From Methylobacterium longum (GTDB lineage Bacteria > Pseudomonadota > Alphaproteobacteria > Rhizobiales > Beijerinckiaceae): a stretch of 39,041 bases of DNA. Positions within the stretch are counted from its first letter, which is position 1, and each line of letters begins with the position of its first letter. The notes beneath the pieces are model-generated. The model made no database searches, had not been told where the DNA came from, and saw only the letters and a program-made list of their open reading frames with translations. The DNA is taken from NCBI RefSeq assembly GCF_022179385.1, contig NZ_BPQS01000046.1:1-39041 (forward strand). The letters run 5' to 3'. The translations under genes and the position numbers were made by a program. Below, in pieces: positions 14,078-23,830 of the stretch.

Positions 14078-14848
14078 TCAGATCTCGATGCCGACGGCCT
14101 TGGCCGCCGACAGCGTCTCAGCGCGGAGGGCCTCCACCGCGGCGTCCAGCTTCTCGGGCGTGTCGATCGCATCGGACAGCAGGCCCTCGGCACCGCGGCG
14201 CAGGCGGACCGCGGCGACCGCGATCATCCGGTAGGCATCGGCCTTCTCGACCACGCTCTGCGCGTAGGCGGCCAGATCGATGCCGCGGTCCGATGCGAGG
14301 TGCGGCAGCATCGCGGTATTCGGCAGCGTGCCGCCAGCGAGCACCGTGCGGGCCTCCGCCTCCTGAGCCGTCCAGGATTGCACCTCGACGTCGGCATACT
14401 GGCTCGTCACCTTCGCGGTGATCGCGTTGCCGTAGCCCATCGCCGCCTCGAAGGCGCTCTGCCGGAGCGCCGGCATCCTGCCCGCCTCGGCGTCGTGGGC
14501 GGCGATCACCTTCCGGATGGCCGCCAGCGTGTCAGCGCCGACGTCATGCGGGACCTGGATCCGATCCTCGCCGATGAAGATAGGCTCCCCGCCGAGGCCG
14601 GCGGCGGTCAACTCGGCCTGCATCGTAGGGCCGATGGCTGCCATGATCACCGTCGGCTCATCGTTGAATGTCGGCTTGGCGTCGGCGTTCAGCGCCATCA
14701 GCGCGGCTGCACGCTCCTCAGCCTCGCGATGCTCACGTTCCAAAGCTTCGGCGCGCTCGCGGGCCTCAGCCTCCTCGCGCTCCTTGGTGCTCGGAGCATC
14801 GGGACCTACAACGACGAGCAGTTCGTCCTGTTCCTGAAGGTCGCTCAT
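14078..14848 (-). CDS. Tail-fibre accessory protein (putative assembly protein)
   Basis: 256 aa from an ATG at 14848, overlapping the tail fibre stop by four bases (ATGA). Residues about 20-50 are a glutamate/alanine-rich coiled coil, then a small domain, then S-W-T-A-Q-E-A-E-A-R and R-G-I-D-L-A-A-Y-A-Q-S-V-V-E-K-A-D-A-Y. The latter pattern is common in phage proteins encoded directly after tail fibre genes. A chaperone or fibre-tip role is inferred from position. Confidence 0.65.
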   Translation of the reverse strand: MSDLQEQDELLVVVGPDAPSTKEREEAEARERAEALEREHREAEERAAALMALNADAKPTFNDEPTVIMAAIGPTMQAELTAAGLGGEPIFIGEDRIQVPHDVGADTLAAIRKVIAAHDAEAGRMPALRQSAFEAAMGYGNAITAKVTSQYADVEVQSWTAQEAEARTVLAGGTLPNTAMLPHLASDRGIDLAAYAQSVVEKADAYRMIAVAAVRLRRGAEGLLSDAIDTPEKLDAAVEALRAETLSAAKAVGIEI

Positions 14849-16323
14849 AGGGTAACGGCTCCCACTTTCTGGTGTGTAAGCGAAATGCTTGAGCCACCGG
14901 ATCTCGCCATCAGCCTGAAGTAATGTGCGCCCATGGCATACGTCGCGGGAATGTACTGGCTGATATTCATGCCATGATTGGCATCAACGGCAGGACCGCT
15001 TTGCGGGTACGAGATTGCTCCGCCGTCGACATCAAGATTATAGAGCACGTTGTCGTATGCTGAGGGGAACGCGGTGCCGATTACACCGATGTCCGTCGCC
15101 TCTTCACCCCAACTCAGGAAGTAGCAGCGTGCGCCAAATTCGGTGAGGGTCGTCCCGGTCGAACCCGATGAGTTGGCAACGGACAGGTCCTTCCGCTGCC
15201 GATGGTAGTAGCTGGCGACACAGCGGTACTGTCCAAAATCGGCAAACTGCAAGCCGCTGCCGATGCTGACCGGGTAGACCATCCCCACGAGCGTCATTGT
15301 GGGGTCGCCTGTTGCCACCTTGTGGCCGTAGGTGCTGTCGGTGACCGGCGCCGTAGATGAGGCGACCAGGGCAACCGCGCTCCCGGTCCATTGAGCGTAG
15401 ACGTAGTAGAGCGTATTGGCGGCGAGGCTGCCGATCCCAAGCGTAACGCCCGCAACCGGGATCTGACGGATCTTGCCGTTGATGAAGATGTTCAGGCCGA
15501 TGGCTGGGACCAGCGCCATCTGAGTCGTCGAGGAGACCGTGAGCCGGCACTGGAATGCCGCCGGCATAACGAGGCCGAGGTTCGACGCGAGCTGTGCCTG
15601 CTGAATCGTACTGAACGACTGAACGATGTCGGCGTTGAGGGCGCTTTCCATCGGCGCGGCATCAAGCACGAAGCAACCGCTAGTGGCGTCGTCGTAGCCC
15701 TCAATGACCAGCTTCGAGTAAGGCTTGACGGTGTAGATCCCCGCCGTACCGGCGCCGAAGTACAGGCTCGCGGTATTCCGGATGGTTTTGGGCGTCGAGT
15801 TGGCGTTGAAGAACGTGATTCTGTCGCCGGCACCCATCGCCGGCAGATCGACAATGTAGTTCGTTGTGCCGTTGAGGTAGAAGGTTTGACCAAGGGCGCT
15901 CGCAGTTAGCACAGTCGCGCCACCAAGGGACCCGGTGTAGCCGGCACCGCTTGCGCCGATGTTGGCCCTAGCCCGCCGGCGCTGCACTGCCGTCAGTGAC
16001 TGCGCAGCGTCTGCGCGCAGCGCGTATTTCAGGTTGGTGATCGCCTGCCCGACCTCGGTGTCCGTGAAGGACTGCGCGCTGTCGACCCGGAGTGCCTTCG
16101 GCGACGATGCAGCCGCCGCGGTCGCATCCGACACGAGGATCGAGGCGAGGTTCATCACCGTCGCCACGTCCTTCAGCGCCGGCGGGAAGTTGATCACACT
16201 GCCGCCCTGGCGGAACGCCCCCGGGTAAGTGGCCGGGTTGTACGGGTTGTCGCCGTCGTAGAAGTTCTGAAGACGGTCGAGCGCAGCCGAAAGCGCTGTC
16301 TGCTGAGCAGAAGTCAGAGGCAT
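14845..16323 (-). CDS. Tail fibre protein
   Basis: 492 aa from an ATG at 16323. The helical N-terminal 60 residues probably attach to the tail. Two related units (A-D-A-A-Q-S-L-T-A-V-Q-R-R-R-A-R-A-N-I-G and A-D-I-V-Q-S-F-S-T-I-Q-Q-A-Q-L-A-S-N-L-G) are typical fibre-shaft repeats. The rest is beta-rich with many Gly/Ser/Thr, as in receptor-binding fibres. The start overlaps the upstream stop (TAATG). The receptor is unknown. Confidence 0.8.
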   Translation of the reverse strand: MPLTSAQQTALSAALDRLQNFYDGDNPYNPATYPGAFRQGGSVINFPPALKDVATVMNLASILVSDATAAAASSPKALRVDSAQSFTDTEVGQAITNLKYALRADAAQSLTAVQRRRARANIGASGAGYTGSLGGATVLTASALGQTFYLNGTTNYIVDLPAMGAGDRITFFNANSTPKTIRNTASLYFGAGTAGIYTVKPYSKLVIEGYDDATSGCFVLDAAPMESALNADIVQSFSTIQQAQLASNLGLVMPAAFQCRLTVSSTTQMALVPAIGLNIFINGKIRQIPVAGVTLGIGSLAANTLYYVYAQWTGSAVALVASSTAPVTDSTYGHKVATGDPTMTLVGMVYPVSIGSGLQFADFGQYRCVASYYHRQRKDLSVANSSGSTGTTLTEFGARCYFLSWGEEATDIGVIGTAFPSAYDNVLYNLDVDGGAISYPQSGPAVDANHGMNISQYIPATYAMGAHYFRLMARSGGSSISLTHQKVGAVTL

Positions 16324-17207
16324 TACAGCGATTCCCTAGAGACGAATTCGGTGGCGATGTACGGCGTCGACATGCGGCGCAGGCTCGGGGGCTGGCCGAG
16401 CGTGCCGAAGAACGCCTCGCGCAGGTACGTGCTCGGATCACCGGGGTTCGGCACGACCATGATCTGGTTGTGGATGCCGGAGCGCACCGCGATTTGGTAG
16501 ATCTCGCGGTATTCGCTCGTCGGCAGGTACGAGAAGCCGAACTTGAACGTCCGGCGCATGGCCCGAGCATTGTAGTAAGTCGTGCCGCTTCGGCCATCTT
16601 CCTGGTCGGTGATGGCTTCGAAGTCGAGCGAGTTGCCCTGCTCGTCGTAATTGTACGTCGGCCGCCACGTGCGGCTGACGAAGAAGCGGCCGATGTCGAA
16701 GTAGCCGACCGGGTTGCCGGGGTCGAAGATCTCGACCTTGATGGTCGCCGCCGTGACCCGCACCGGCAGGACGTAGATGAAGGTCGCCCCCTTGCCGATG
16801 CCCTTGCCGACGTCGTCGAACTCCTGGGTGATGCCCTCCCAGAAGCCCGGGTCTTCCCAAGCCAGCGTCGTCTGATCGACCGTGCTGCCCGGCAGCGCGA
16901 TGAAGCCGCTGTCGTCGACCAGCGCGGCCATCGACGAATCCGCATACGAGCGGAAGCGGACGAGCGCGCTGGGCCGCAGGTCGGTCGGCCCGAGGGCGAT
17001 CCCACCGATGCTGTAGGGCTGCGGCAGGTTGCACACGAACTGTGTGTCCGCCACTGCGGTGCTCATGGAGCGAGCCACCTCCGCGAGGTACGGCGTGCGC
17101 AGGTTGGCCAGCCCCAGCGATCCGGTCTGCCAGGATCCGCCCGACAGCGTGACGCCGTCGAGGTCCACCCTGTTCTCGTAGAGCAGGGCGAGGTTCGATT
17201 GTGCCAT
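16323..17207 (-). CDS. Phage tail protein (distal tail region)
   Basis: 294 aa from an ATG at 17207. Predicted mainly beta, with many aromatic residues and no membrane segment. It lies between the hub-like protein and the tail fibre in a module of overlapping genes, so a distal-tail structural role is likely. The N-terminus (N-L-A-L-L-Y-E-N-R-V-D-L-D-G-V-T-L-S-G-G) suggests a jelly-roll-type domain. The family is not recognised by name. Confidence 0.65.
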   Translation of the reverse strand: MAQSNLALLYENRVDLDGVTLSGGSWQTGSLGLANLRTPYLAEVARSMSTAVADTQFVCNLPQPYSIGGIALGPTDLRPSALVRFRSYADSSMAALVDDSGFIALPGSTVDQTTLAWEDPGFWEGITQEFDDVGKGIGKGATFIYVLPVRVTAATIKVEIFDPGNPVGYFDIGRFFVSRTWRPTYNYDEQGNSLDFEAITDQEDGRSGTTYYNARAMRRTFKFGFSYLPTSEYREIYQIAVRSGIHNQIMVVPNPGDPSTYLREAFFGTLGQPPSLRRMSTPYIATEFVSRESL

Positions 17208-17210
17208 TCG

Positions 17211-18812
17211 TCAGCCCCAGGCGCTGAACTCGATCGCGTCGGCGACCGCGTCATCCACGCGGCCGATGATCGTGAGCAGCTTCGGCGTGGTCAGGAATCG
17301 ACCCATCTGGAGGGAGATCACGCTTCCCATCCGCAGGGTGGGCGCGAACACGTCGGCGGATCCTTGCAGGGTCCGGTAGCTCGGTCCGGTCACGCTGACT
17401 CGAAAGTTCCAGATGTCCCGACGCACCTTGTAGATCGCCAGCAGCCGAGCGGCTTCGGCGGCGGCGTCAGTCGCCTCGGTCAGGCACGTGTCGAAGGTGA
17501 GTTCCGGCGCGAGAAGGTGCACGGCCTGCACCGACATGTCCTCCGCCTTCGCCTCCTGCCATTCCTGCTGCAGGGCGGCTCGCCGCGCTCCCATCGCCGG
17601 TGACGTCGAAGCAGAGACCGCCCCCGCGATCTGGTCTTCGCTGAACACGGTCGCGAGTTGGCCGTAGCGCACCGTCACCCGATAAGCCGGGATGCTGCCG
17701 TTCGCATCACCCGGCGCGATCCGGTTCACATCGCCTCGCTCCTGCCACTCGGTGAAGGCGGCGGCTGGCGTCCCGGCCGGCAGATCCAAGCGGCCCACGG
17801 TAAACACGCCCTGGCTGTTCGACACGATCCAGCCGCCGACCGACATGAGGATGGCGCTGATCGCGTTGAGCGCCGTCCGCTCGTCGTTGACCCACAGCCC
17901 GCAGCTCGCGCCGTTCAGCGCGGTCAGGGCCGCGATCGAGGCGGTATCGATGTCTGCGCTGGTGATCCCGAAGTCTGTCAGGATCTGCTTTACGAAGCTG
18001 GCGGCGTCACGTGGACCGGCGGCCACCACGTCGGCTGTCACGATGAAGGCGGGCGTACCACCGAGCCGGATGAGTCCTAGCGCGAGGCTGGTCGCGTACT
18101 GGCCAGCGGTCAGCGTCGCGGTGGCGATCGCGGCGATCGTCGGATAGTCGCCCTGAAGCGATAGGGGCTGACCGCCGTCGTAGACCACGATCGAGGTGCA
18201 CGCCCGATCCGAGACCTGCCGGATCAGATTGAACGGGTTCACGTCGATCGGTGTGACGTTCGGGATCTTGCCGTAGGCGCGCGGCTTGATCGTGTCCTTC
18301 AGGGTGGCCGGGCCCTCCGCGGTCGCGCCGGCCGAGGTCGTGGTCCCGAGATACCGCGTGGTCAGCAGCGGCTTGGCGTCGAGGTCGGCGAGCCGATCGT
18401 GGATCCGCAACCGCACGGTCCGAAAGGCGTCGGTGATGTCGAGGCTCTCGATTGTGCCCCGGATCATGATCGGAGCGTCCTTGTAGAGCCCGATAGGCTC
18501 GTTCTGATGGTCCTGCGGGACAGCCCGGATGATGATGGGCCGGCCGTCAAAGGCATAATCGGCCCAGGCATCGTAGCGACCATGGGCGTTCGCCAGCACC
18601 ACTTCGCCGGAGGCGACGCTCGATGCGCCCGACGTGGTCCCCTCCGAGAAGAGATGCCGCTCGAAATTCGCGGGCGTCTTCAGGGATGGGTGAAAATGCT
18701 GGTTTGCCGGCGTATCGCCGGGTCCCGTGTTGAGGCGAGCATCGGCCGCGTAGAACGTCTGCACGCCGCCCGCGCCGGTATGGGCCTGGACCTCGATCGC
18801 GTAGATGGTCAC
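17211..18812 (-). CDS. Tail hub/baseplate-like protein
   Basis: 533 aa from a GTG at 18812 that overlaps the tape measure stop by four bases (GTGA). The gene after the tape measure in siphophages usually encodes a distal tail or hub protein, and the size fits. The sequence is beta-rich, with V-V-L-A-N-A-H-G-R-Y-D-A-W near residue 75 and long repetitive beta stretches in the middle. No lysozyme or peptidase motif is visible. Confidence 0.65.
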   Translation of the reverse strand: MTIYAIEVQAHTGAGGVQTFYAADARLNTGPGDTPANQHFHPSLKTPANFERHLFSEGTTSGASSVASGEVVLANAHGRYDAWADYAFDGRPIIIRAVPQDHQNEPIGLYKDAPIMIRGTIESLDITDAFRTVRLRIHDRLADLDAKPLLTTRYLGTTTSAGATAEGPATLKDTIKPRAYGKIPNVTPIDVNPFNLIRQVSDRACTSIVVYDGGQPLSLQGDYPTIAAIATATLTAGQYATSLALGLIRLGGTPAFIVTADVVAAGPRDAASFVKQILTDFGITSADIDTASIAALTALNGASCGLWVNDERTALNAISAILMSVGGWIVSNSQGVFTVGRLDLPAGTPAAAFTEWQERGDVNRIAPGDANGSIPAYRVTVRYGQLATVFSEDQIAGAVSASTSPAMGARRAALQQEWQEAKAEDMSVQAVHLLAPELTFDTCLTEATDAAAEAARLLAIYKVRRDIWNFRVSVTGPSYRTLQGSADVFAPTLRMGSVISLQMGRFLTTPKLLTIIGRVDDAVADAIEFSAWG

Positions 18813-21800
18813 CAGCCCACCGCCTTCCGCGAAGCGTCCCGATTGCTCTTGTCGCTACCGGCACCGACCTGCTTCGTGGCCGCGATGGTGCCGAGGTGAC
18901 CGGCATCCGCGATCTCGTTGCCTTCCTGCACATCGCCGCGCAGCCGGGCGACCTCCGCCCGCAAGGCGCGAAGCTCCTCCAGGATGGCGCCGTTGCTCTG
19001 ACCGCCGCCAGACGAGCGGGCCGGCGAGACCACGCTGAACGAGCGATTGTCGTTCATGGCCTCCAGGATCGACCCGTGACGGGATGCGATGTCGGCCGGG
19101 ACCACGTACTCGCCATTCGACAGGCGGGCGACGAGGCTGTCGGACGTGCCCGTACCGGGCCCCCGCACCCAACCCCCGGCCGCGTACTGCTTCATGAAGC
19201 CGTCGACACCGATCCGGCCAGGCAACGCGCCCAGCGTGTCCTGGACGTTCTTGAAGATGTCCTGGAACGCCTGCGACGAAGCGTAGAAGGCCTTGCCCGC
19301 GTCGAGCAGCGACTGCGCGTAGGTCGTGATGCTGCCGATGGGGTCCTGGTCGCCGCGGGCCGCCAGCGCCAACTGAGCCTGGTACTGCTTCTGCGCCTCC
19401 GCCAGACGATCTTGCGGTGAGAGCGGCGAGGCGCTTCCAGCGGTGAGGCTGTCCAAGAACTTCTTGATCGTGTTGGCGAAGCTATCGAACGCGGTCTTCG
19501 CCTGCTTTTCAAAGTTCAGGATGATGTTGTAACGCTCGGCGGCCTGGGCACGCTCAAGAGCTACCAGAGCTTCGCCGCCAGCCTTCGCCTCATCAGCGCG
19601 TTCCAGCATGGCATGCTGGTCAAATGCTGCGAGCTGTCCAGCGAGAGACTGATCGCGGCTGAACACCGCGTCGTTCTCACGATTGGAGAACGTCATCTGA
19701 CGCTCGCGCACCGCCTGGTTGTAGTCGGCGATAAGCTTGTTGCGCTCCAGCACCTGGGTGGCGATCAGCTCGTCGAGCGCTTGACCGCCCTTCGCCATTT
19801 CCGTCCACTGCTCCCATTCGGCGGAGCGGTCGAAGGCCATGAGCTTGGTGGAGAGGCTGCCATCGCTGAAGTTCACCGCGAAGGCGCGATCCTCGTAAGC
19901 GCGCTTGCGGTCCTGGATCTCCGACAGCGCCTGAGCTGCGGCCTTGGCCAGTTCGTCGGTCGCCTTCTGCCCATCATTGCTGAAGGCATGCACCTGGCCA
20001 GCAAGCTCCGGGAACGCGGCGACGAGCTCGTTGAAGGGATCGCCGACGAGCTGTGAGTTGTCGACGATCTTCTGGGCGGCAGCCGAGAAGTATTCCGAGA
20101 CTCGTCCGCCGTCCTGACCGAGGGACGCCGCGTCGGCGTTCAGGCCGGCCACCTCCTTGATCAGGTCGAAGGCGTCGTTGAGGTAGCTTTTCCCCTTCGC
20201 GTCGTTGATCTTGCGGTCGAGGTCGGTGCTGAACTTGTCGGCCAGCGCGTCGAGCGCCTTGTTGGTGCGGTCGTTGATCGCGGTGGCGGCCTGATCCGCC
20301 GACAGGCCGAGATCCTTCAGCACCTGGTTCAGCCCGGCCGCGGTGCCGTTGATCCGCTGGATCTCGGCTTGGGTCGCAGACAGCTGGGGCGTCGGATCGA
20401 GGCTCGACAGCGCACCCTGCACTGCGGCGGCCCGGGCGTTCGCTGCGGACGCCGGATCGGAGAGCTTGCTGGCATCGGCCACGAAGCCCTTCAGGGCCTC
20501 GCCCAACGCCTGCACCGAAGACACCGCGGTCGCGAACGGGCCGCTCGTCCCAAAGCCAGCCTGCACGTCGGCCAGGATGCCGTTGAAGCCGTCGGCGAAC
20601 ACCGCGTACTGCCGGGCCACGTAGGTCTGGAAGTCGCGCATCAGCTTGTCGGCGAGCGCCTGATCGCCGCCCTCGCTCGCCGTCTTGGTGGCCTGCTGTA
20701 GCTGCGTCTGAGCATCGGCGACTGCTTTGCCGACGTTGCCGATGGAGCCGCCCTCGAAGCTGATGGCGAGCGCCTCGATCTGCGGACGCGCCGCCGCGAG
20801 CGCCTCCTTCCGGGCCTGGATCTCCTGCTGGAGCTTCTTCTTGGCCTCCTTCTTGGCTTGGCTCTCACCGAACAAGCCGCCGAGCAGGCCGGCGCCGGCC
20901 CCCGCGATGGCCAGGATCGGGTTGCCGCTGGCCAGACCTGCGAGGCCGCCGCCGAGGGCGCCCATCAGCGGCGACTGCGACGAGTAGCCGATCGCTGCGC
21001 CGGTGCCGACGGACACGAGCCCCTGGCCGAGCTGCGACGACAGGATCCCGCCGCCGGCCTTCTGCGGCTTCAGGGCATTCGAGAGCGCGCTACCGATGCC
21101 ATCCGACGCGCCGCCGCTGAGCGCCTTCGAGATCTTGTCGCCATCGAACAGGCCACCGAACAGGCTGCCGCTCGGCAGGGATGGGCCCTGCGCGCCGGGC
21201 AGCGGCGAACCGGCAGCGTTCGAGCCGCCGCCGAACAGGCTGCTGAGGTTGAAGCCGCCGCCCAGCAGGCCGCCCAACTGCCCCTTCTCGGTCGAGGCCG
21301 TGCCCAGGATCCCGGCGAGTGGCCCCTCTCCGGAGATGACGGCCTTCAGCGCGTTGCTGCTGAGCGTCTTGGCCAGGCTCGCGAACGCCTCGCCCATCTT
21401 CTTCCCGCCCAGGATCAGGTCGTCGGCGAAGTCCGAGAACTCGCTGGCGAGCTCGCGCTGGCCCTCCTTCATCTGCTCGTAGGCGCGCTTCGACTCCTCC
21501 AGGCGCTTGGTGCTGGCCGCGAGGGTGTCGCCCAGTCGGTCCCACTCGGCGCGCATCTCCGCGGTGACCTCGGTCCCGTCCTTCTGAGCGGCCCGGGCCA
21601 GCTGGTTCGCAAGCTTCAGCTTGATCACCGCGTCGGCGTCCTTGCCGACGTACTGCGCTTCAAGGTCGAGCTCGGCGATGTGATCCTTCGTCTTCTGGAT
21701 CAGGTTGTCGTAGGAGGACGCGGCCTCGGTCGCGGCCTGCTTCGCCTGCTTGGCGCCAGCCGCCGCCTGCTGCAGCTTCGGTGCGTCCGGCCCGAACACG

Positions 21801-23344
21801 TACGGAAACTGCCGAGCGGTGATCGTCGGTTGCTGAGGCCCATACGAGCCGTCGACCTTCGGCGTCTCGGTCGCCACGGTGGCCTGCTGCTTGTTGATCA
21901 AGCCGATCGTGGAGAGCAGTGCCGTGGCCTTGCTGTAGACCGCATCGAAGGCGCCGCCGATTGACGAGGCCACCGCCGCACCGAAGCTGGTCACCGCCGC
22001 GATGCCGTCGTTGAGCGCCTGCACGACGGCCAGCACGCCTTGGAGGATCTTCAGCCAGATCTCGTTCAGCAGCGTGCCGGCAGCGCTGAAATCGACGTTC
22101 ACCGCCCAGGCATCGCTGATCGCCTGCTTGGTGTCGGAGATGGCGCGGTTGAGCGCGACGGCCCGATCCACCTGGTCCTGGTTCAGCACCTCCTTCTGAC
22201 TGGCCGCCTCCAGGTCGGCCGAGAACTGCGCGATCGTGATCTGGCCGGTCCGCAGCCGCTCCATGAACTCGGGGCCGAATACGGCATCGCCGACCTTCAG
22301 GCTGGCGAGGTGAAGCCCGAGTTCGTCGAGCTCCTTCATGCCGGCGATGGCCGCCTGGATCCGCTCCTGGGTGTTGCTGGCGAGGTCCGCCTGCGTCGTC
22401 GCCTTCAGCCCGCTCGCGCCAGCCACGCCTGTGGCGTTGATCTCGCCGAACAGCTTGGACAGGTTGTTGGTCTGGCCGAACGAGTCCTTCAGGAAGCCGG
22501 CGGCTTTCGCCAGCGCGGCGTCCATCTGGTCGGTGGTCGCCTGGAGCTTCGGCCCGAGTGACTCGAACCCCTTCAGGAACGACGCGCCGACGTCGAGCTG
22601 CTGCGCCCGAAGGCCGAGGTCGATCAGCTTCTGGAGATCCGAGTTGGCCTTGCTGATGACCGCCGAGCCGACCTCGAACGCCACGAAAGCGGCGGCGATC
22701 GGCAGGAACAGCGGCGGGATCAGCGCGAGACCGCGCGACAGCAGACTCGTGGCGGTGGTGAACCCCGCCACCTTGTCGGCATAGGCGCTCAAGCCGCCGG
22801 CCGCCGCCGTGGCGCCAATCGACAGGCCTGCAAGGCCGCGCGCCGCCAGGGCCGCCCCAGCGACCACGGTGCCGCTCATGCCGGTGGCGCCTTCCGCGAA
22901 GGCTGCGGTCGAGGCGGAGGCGGCTCCAAGGGACCCAGCGGCCGATGTTGCGAGCCCAGATAGGGCGCGCGCGGCCGCGACCGATCCGGCCAGCACCAGC
23001 ACGGGGTGCTGAAGCGCGAACTGGCCAGCGGTCTTGTAGGCTTCGGACTGGCGGCTCAGCGCAGCGGTGTTGTCGTTCGCGGCTCGGACACTCGCGGCCG
23101 AGGCGGTCGACGCCCGTGATTGCGCCTCAGCGATGCGGTCCATCGCCTGCTGCATCGCTGCCGCGGCCCGGGTGTTCGCATCATAGGCGGAAGCCTGCGC
23201 GTCGATCGTCGCTTGCAGCTTCGCCTGGGCGGCCAGCAGCCGGTCGCTCGCCGACGCGCCGGACTGCATCGCGGTCGTGTAGCGCTGGACGCCCTGTTCG
23301 GCGCCGCTGGCATCCACGACAAGCTGGGTGACGGTTGTCGGCAT
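18809..23344 (-). CDS. Tail tape measure protein
   Basis: 1,511 aa from an ATG at 23344, the longest gene here. The N-terminus (V-T-Q-L-V-V-D-A-S-G-A-E-Q-G-V-Q-R-Y) is typical of tape measures. It is helical throughout, with a Gly/Ala-rich hydrophobic stretch at roughly 110-235 and another around 770-830 that may insert in membrane during DNA entry. Near residues 1385-1420, G-P-G-T-G-T-S-D-S-L-V-A-R-L-S-N-G-E-Y is a motif common at the C-terminus of these proteins. The length predicts a long flexible tail of roughly 200 nm by the usual 0.15 nm per residue rule. Confidence 0.92.
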   Translation of the reverse strand: MPTTVTQLVVDASGAEQGVQRYTTAMQSGASASDRLLAAQAKLQATIDAQASAYDANTRAAAAMQQAMDRIAEAQSRASTASAASVRAANDNTAALSRQSEAYKTAGQFALQHPVLVLAGSVAAARALSGLATSAAGSLGAASASTAAFAEGATGMSGTVVAGAALAARGLAGLSIGATAAAGGLSAYADKVAGFTTATSLLSRGLALIPPLFLPIAAAFVAFEVGSAVISKANSDLQKLIDLGLRAQQLDVGASFLKGFESLGPKLQATTDQMDAALAKAAGFLKDSFGQTNNLSKLFGEINATGVAGASGLKATTQADLASNTQERIQAAIAGMKELDELGLHLASLKVGDAVFGPEFMERLRTGQITIAQFSADLEAASQKEVLNQDQVDRAVALNRAISDTKQAISDAWAVNVDFSAAGTLLNEIWLKILQGVLAVVQALNDGIAAVTSFGAAVASSIGGAFDAVYSKATALLSTIGLINKQQATVATETPKVDGSYGPQQPTITARQFPYVFGPDAPKLQQAAAGAKQAKQAATEAASSYDNLIQKTKDHIAELDLEAQYVGKDADAVIKLKLANQLARAAQKDGTEVTAEMRAEWDRLGDTLAASTKRLEESKRAYEQMKEGQRELASEFSDFADDLILGGKKMGEAFASLAKTLSSNALKAVISGEGPLAGILGTASTEKGQLGGLLGGGFNLSSLFGGGSNAAGSPLPGAQGPSLPSGSLFGGLFDGDKISKALSGGASDGIGSALSNALKPQKAGGGILSSQLGQGLVSVGTGAAIGYSSQSPLMGALGGGLAGLASGNPILAIAGAGAGLLGGLFGESQAKKEAKKKLQQEIQARKEALAAARPQIEALAISFEGGSIGNVGKAVADAQTQLQQATKTASEGGDQALADKLMRDFQTYVARQYAVFADGFNGILADVQAGFGTSGPFATAVSSVQALGEALKGFVADASKLSDPASAANARAAAVQGALSSLDPTPQLSATQAEIQRINGTAAGLNQVLKDLGLSADQAATAINDRTNKALDALADKFSTDLDRKINDAKGKSYLNDAFDLIKEVAGLNADAASLGQDGGRVSEYFSAAAQKIVDNSQLVGDPFNELVAAFPELAGQVHAFSNDGQKATDELAKAAAQALSEIQDRKRAYEDRAFAVNFSDGSLSTKLMAFDRSAEWEQWTEMAKGGQALDELIATQVLERNKLIADYNQAVRERQMTFSNRENDAVFSRDQSLAGQLAAFDQHAMLERADEAKAGGEALVALERAQAAERYNIILNFEKQAKTAFDSFANTIKKFLDSLTAGSASPLSPQDRLAEAQKQYQAQLALAARGDQDPIGSITTYAQSLLDAGKAFYASSQAFQDIFKNVQDTLGALPGRIGVDGFMKQYAAGGWVRGPGTGTSDSLVARLSNGEYVVPADIASRHGSILEAMNDNRSFSVVSPARSSGGGQSNGAILEELRALRAEVARLRGDVQEGNEIADAGHLGTIAATKQVGAGSDKSNRDASRKAVGW

Positions 23345-23446
23345 CGATCGCCTTCAGGTTGCGTTCGAAATGACCCGAAAGGTCGCGGCCGGATGCCCCA
23401 CCCAGCGAGAAGCGGAAGCGGCGCAGCCATTGAGGCCGCACCGCTC

Positions 23447-23830
23447 CTAGGATTGCTCCCGCTCCTTCGCCTGCTGCGTGAGGAACAGGACGTCGAGATG
23501 CTCAATGATCTCGATCTCCCACGGCTCCAGGGCGACGCCGCTCAGCCGAACGAAGGCGTCGATATCGGGCCAGGAGAGCGCGTTGGCGCCGAAGCCGTTG
23601 CTGCTGCGCCTCAAGGACAAGCGATGGAACGCCCGCCAGAGGTACTCGCCGCCTGCCGGCATAGGCGGCCCGGTGAGCTCCGCTTCGATCTGAGCGGCTT
23701 TCTCCGGGGTCCTGGCCCGCTCCAGAGCGCTCTCGAGGTGCTCCCGGACCGTCGAGCCGTCGTCCTCCCGGACGCTCAGGCCGAAGTGGTGCTCGGCGTA
23801 CGCTCCGAGGTCGGCTCGGAGCGCTGCGTA
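23447..23830 (-). CDS. Tail assembly chaperone extension, probably made by -1 frameshift
   Basis: 127 codons open in the -1 frame relative to the preceding chaperone gene. The frame overlaps its end by 55 bases and has no ATG, GTG or TTG until an ATG at 23662, deep inside the conserved region. From the overlap it reads F-Y-A-A-L-R-A-D-L-G-A-Y-A-E-H-H-F-G-L, a helical middle, P-A-G-G-E-Y-L-W-R-A-F-H-R-L-S-L-R-R, S-W-P-D-I-D-A-F-V-R-L-S-G and E-P-W-E-I-E-I-I-E-H-L-D. This is the usual form of the T-like extension of siphophage chaperones. The most plausible slip site is T-TTT-A at 23,830-23,833. It ends just before the tape measure gene, as expected. Confidence 0.7.
   Translation of the reverse strand, partial: YAALRADLGAYAEHHFGLSVREDDGSTVREHLESALERARTPEKAAQIEAELTGPPMPAGGEYLWRAFHRLSLRRSSNGFGANALSWPDIDAFVRLSGVALEPWEIEIIEHLDVLFLTQQAKEREQS

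Noticed and set aside
20858..21964. Long plus-strand frame opposite the tape measure gene
   Set aside because: Low-complexity shadow of the tape measure coding strand, without ribosome binding site or domain.
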